The notes beneath the pieces are model-generated. The model was given only the letters and a program-made list of their open reading frames with translations. It did no database searches and was not told the DNA's origin. A program made the translations under genes and the position numbers. From NCBI RefSeq assembly GCF_000331245.1, contig NZ_ANFZ01000006.1, positions 186,001-250,000 of the forward strand: a stretch of 64,000 nucleotides of DNA, read 5' to 3'. The stretch comes from Blastomonas sp. AAP53 (lineage in GTDB: Bacteria > Pseudomonadota > Alphaproteobacteria > Sphingomonadales > Sphingomonadaceae). Shown piece after piece: positions 62,412 through 64,000 of this stretch. The first letter of the stretch is position 1; every line of letters starts with the position of its first letter.

Positions 62412-62801
62412 ATGAACCTCATCCAGACGCTCGAAGCAGAAGCTATCGAGGCATTCAAGGCTACCAAGTCCATCCCCGAGTTCCGGGCTGGCGATACCAT
62501 CCGCGTCGGCGTGCGCGTGGTCGAAGGCGACCGTACCCGCGTCCAGAATTACGAAGGCGTGTGCATTGCACGCTCGAACCGGGGCCTCGGCTCCAACTTC
62601 ACCGTGCGCAAGATTTCGTTCGGTGAAGGCGTCGAGCGCGTATTCCCGCTCTATTCGCCCAACATCGATTCGATCACCGTCGTCCGTCGCGGCGTCGTGC
62701 GTCGTGCGAAACTTTACTATCTGCGCGGCCTGACCGGCAAGCGCGCTCGTATTGCCGAGCGTCGCGACAACCGTCCCGCCAAGGGCAGCACCGAAGCCTG
62801 A
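62412..62801 (+). CDS. rplS: 50S ribosomal protein L19
   Basis: L19 lies at the 30S-50S interface. The 129-residue protein shows [58 protein letters not shown] and [18 protein letters not shown] precedes the ATG at 62412. It is the last gene before a strong terminator. Confidence 0.96.
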   Translation: MNLIQTLEAEAIEAFKATKSIPEFRAGDTIRVGVRVVEGDRTRVQNYEGVCIARSNRGLGSNFTVRKISFGEGVERVFPLYSPNIDSITVVRRGVVRRAKLYYLRGLTGKRARIAERRDNRPAKGSTEA

Positions 62802-62830
62802 TCGTTTCACGACAGTCTTTCGAATTCTGC

Positions 62831-62863
62831 AAAAGGGCGGTCCACCAGGGCCGCCCTTTTTCG
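62831..62863 (+). terminator. Rho-independent terminator after rplS
   Basis: The stem AAAAGGGCGG (62831-62840) pairs perfectly with CCGCCCTTTT (62851-62860) over a 10-base loop, and the T-run continues in TTTTTCG. It is 29 bases after the rplS stop and ends the ffh-rpsP-rimM-vapBC-trmD-rplS transcript. Confidence 0.85.
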
Positions 62864-63083
62864 TTGCCACCCTGCTGCACCTGCACCGTTCGCCTTTGCC
62901 CACCGCAAAGCACCGGCGCGAATATTGTGTGATCGAAGTCGTTCAGACGGGGTGGTTTGTTTCTTAAGCTGCGAACATTGCGCAATAATATCTTCGAACT
63001 GGCGCATCCTTGCCACTCGCAGCTTGTATTGCCGGGGTTGAGCCGCTAGGCGCCCCGGTGCATTGCACTGGAGGAATTGATCC

Positions 63084-64000
63084 GTGGGTTATCGAGTAGT
63101 CGTTGTCGGCGCGACCGGAAATGTCGGGCGTGAAATGCTGGCCATCCTGGCTGAGCGCGAGTTTCCGATTGAAGAACTGGCAGCCGTTGCCTCGTCGCGT
63201 TCGACGGGCACGACGGTCGAGTTCGGCGATACCGGCAAGATGATCAAAGTGCAGAATATCGAGCACTTCGATTTCACCGGCTGGGATATTGCGCTGTTCG
63301 CCGCTGGCTCTGCCGCGACCAAGATCTACGCGCCCAAGGCCGCCTCGCAGGGCTGCGTCGTCATCGACAACTCGTCGCTCTACCGCATGGAGCCCGACGT
63401 GCCGCTTATCGTGCCCGAAGTGAACCCCGATGCGATCGACGGGTACAAGGCGCGCAACATCATTGCCAACCCCAATTGCTCGACCGCGCAGCTCGTCGTG
63501 GCGCTCAAGCCGCTGCATGATGCCGCGACGATCAAGCGCGTTGTCGTTGCCACCTACCAGTCGGTCTCCGGCGCGGGCAAGGACGGCATGGACGAGCTGT
63601 TCGAGCAGTCGCGCAACATCTTCGTCGGCGACAGCGCCGAGGCGAAGAAGTTCACCAAGCAGATTGCCTTCAACGTCATCCCGCATATCGACGTGTTCCT
63701 GGACGATGGTTCGACCAAGGAAGAGTGGAAGATGGTCGTCGAGACCAAGAAGATCCTCGACCCCAAGATCAAGCTGACTGCCACCTGCGTGCGCGTGCCG
63801 GTGTTCGTCGGCCACTCCGAAGCGGTGAACATCGAGTTCGAGAACGAGCTGAGCGCCGAGGACGCACAGAAGATCCTGCGTGAAGCCCCCGGCATCATGC
63901 TCGTCGACAAGCGCGAGGACGGCGGATACGTCACCCCGGTCGAATGCGTCGGCGATGGCGCGACATACATCAGCCGCGTGCGCGACGATAGCACGGTCGA
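63084..64000 (+). CDS. asd: Aspartate-semialdehyde dehydrogenase (3' cut by window edge)
   Basis: Asd reduces aspartyl phosphate to aspartate semialdehyde for lysine/DAP, methionine and threonine. The open frame runs off the window after 305 codons, about 35 short of the family length. It starts at GTG 63084 with GGAGG ten bases upstream and shows VVGATGNVGREML (NADP fold), SGSAATK-like AAGSAATK, NPNCSTAQLV with the nucleophile Cys132, VSGAGKDGM and VPVFVGHSEAVN. The strand and frame are unambiguous. Confidence 0.95.
   Translation, partial: MGYRVVVVGATGNVGREMLAILAEREFPIEELAAVASSRSTGTTVEFGDTGKMIKVQNIEHFDFTGWDIALFAAGSAATKIYAPKAASQGCVVIDNSSLYRMEPDVPLIVPEVNPDAIDGYKARNIIANPNCSTAQLVVALKPLHDAATIKRVVVATYQSVSGAGKDGMDELFEQSRNIFVGDSAEAKKFTKQIAFNVIPHIDVFLDDGSTKEEWKMVVETKKILDPKIKLTATCVRVPVFVGHSEAVNIEFENELSAEDAQKILREAPGIMLVDKREDGGYVTPVECVGDGATYISRVRDDSTV

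Overview
The window is GC-rich chromosomal DNA from an alphaproteobacterium, most likely a sphingomonad (Sphingomonadaceae). Pointers are a MipZ-type ParA ATPase, DivK with a divergent DUF3572 gene, the dapF-mtaB-ftsY-ispZ run, S16 and Ffh proteins with long low-complexity C-termini, and many short palindromic intergenic repeats (arms such as CCTTCGACAGGCTCAGG and GTCCCTCGACTTCGCTCG) of a kind common in sphingomonad genomes. I see about 70 protein genes and no tRNA, rRNA, CRISPR array, transposase or prophage. Both ends cut through genes: gspE at the left, asd at the right. Assignments come from reading motifs, without database searches.

Layout. 1-2.6 kb: end of a type II secretion cluster (gspE partial, F, G, H). 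2.6-9.2 kb: an FMN alpha-hydroxy-acid dehydrogenase, a neutral zinc metallopeptidase, a patatin phospholipase, small membrane and secreted proteins, and an M20 amidohydrolase. 9.2-17.3 kb: mipZ and panC divergent, a leftward run DUF3572-HAD-RidA-GDPD-FemAB-like-S9 peptidase, and divK. 17.3-25.4 kb: thiolase, ABC-F ATPase, EF-hand protein with a two-component system, hemB and gamma-carbonic anhydrase. 25.4-38.6 kb: small membrane proteins (one internally deleted), nuclease, bilobal aspartic protease, Lhr-like helicase, NnrU, a peptide transporter with two amidohydrolases, nitroreductase, and an SPFH/Arc-like pair. 38.7-48.4 kb: Tat-exported M20 protein, alcohol dehydrogenase, LysR with mmsA-VOC-mmsB (valine/3-hydroxyisobutyrate catabolism), aldo/keto reductase and DAACS symporter. 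48.5-64 kb: housekeeping genes glmM, thiD (fused to a VOC domain), sodB, ispZ, ftsY, mtaB, dapF, a GGDEF-EAL protein, ffh-rpsP-rimM-[vapBC]-trmD-rplS and asd.

How the genes work together. Ffh and FtsY are the protein core of the SRP targeting route; RimM, TrmD, S16 and L19 serve ribosome and tRNA maturation. DapF and Asd both belong to lysine/meso-DAP synthesis. MipZ and DivK are cell-cycle regulators. The POT transporter, two amidohydrolases, S9 and M20 enzymes suggest a lifestyle with heavy peptide use.

Most unusual points: palindromic repeats that lie in frame inside coding sequences (mtaB, and the leader of gspH); a vapBC toxin-antitoxin pair set inside the rimM-trmD interval with stop/start overlaps on both sides of vapC; a ThiD-VOC fusion; an amidohydrolase that has lost its HxH metal motif beside a paralogue that keeps it; and a pair of near-identical ~105-bp direct repeats flanking an orphan gene.
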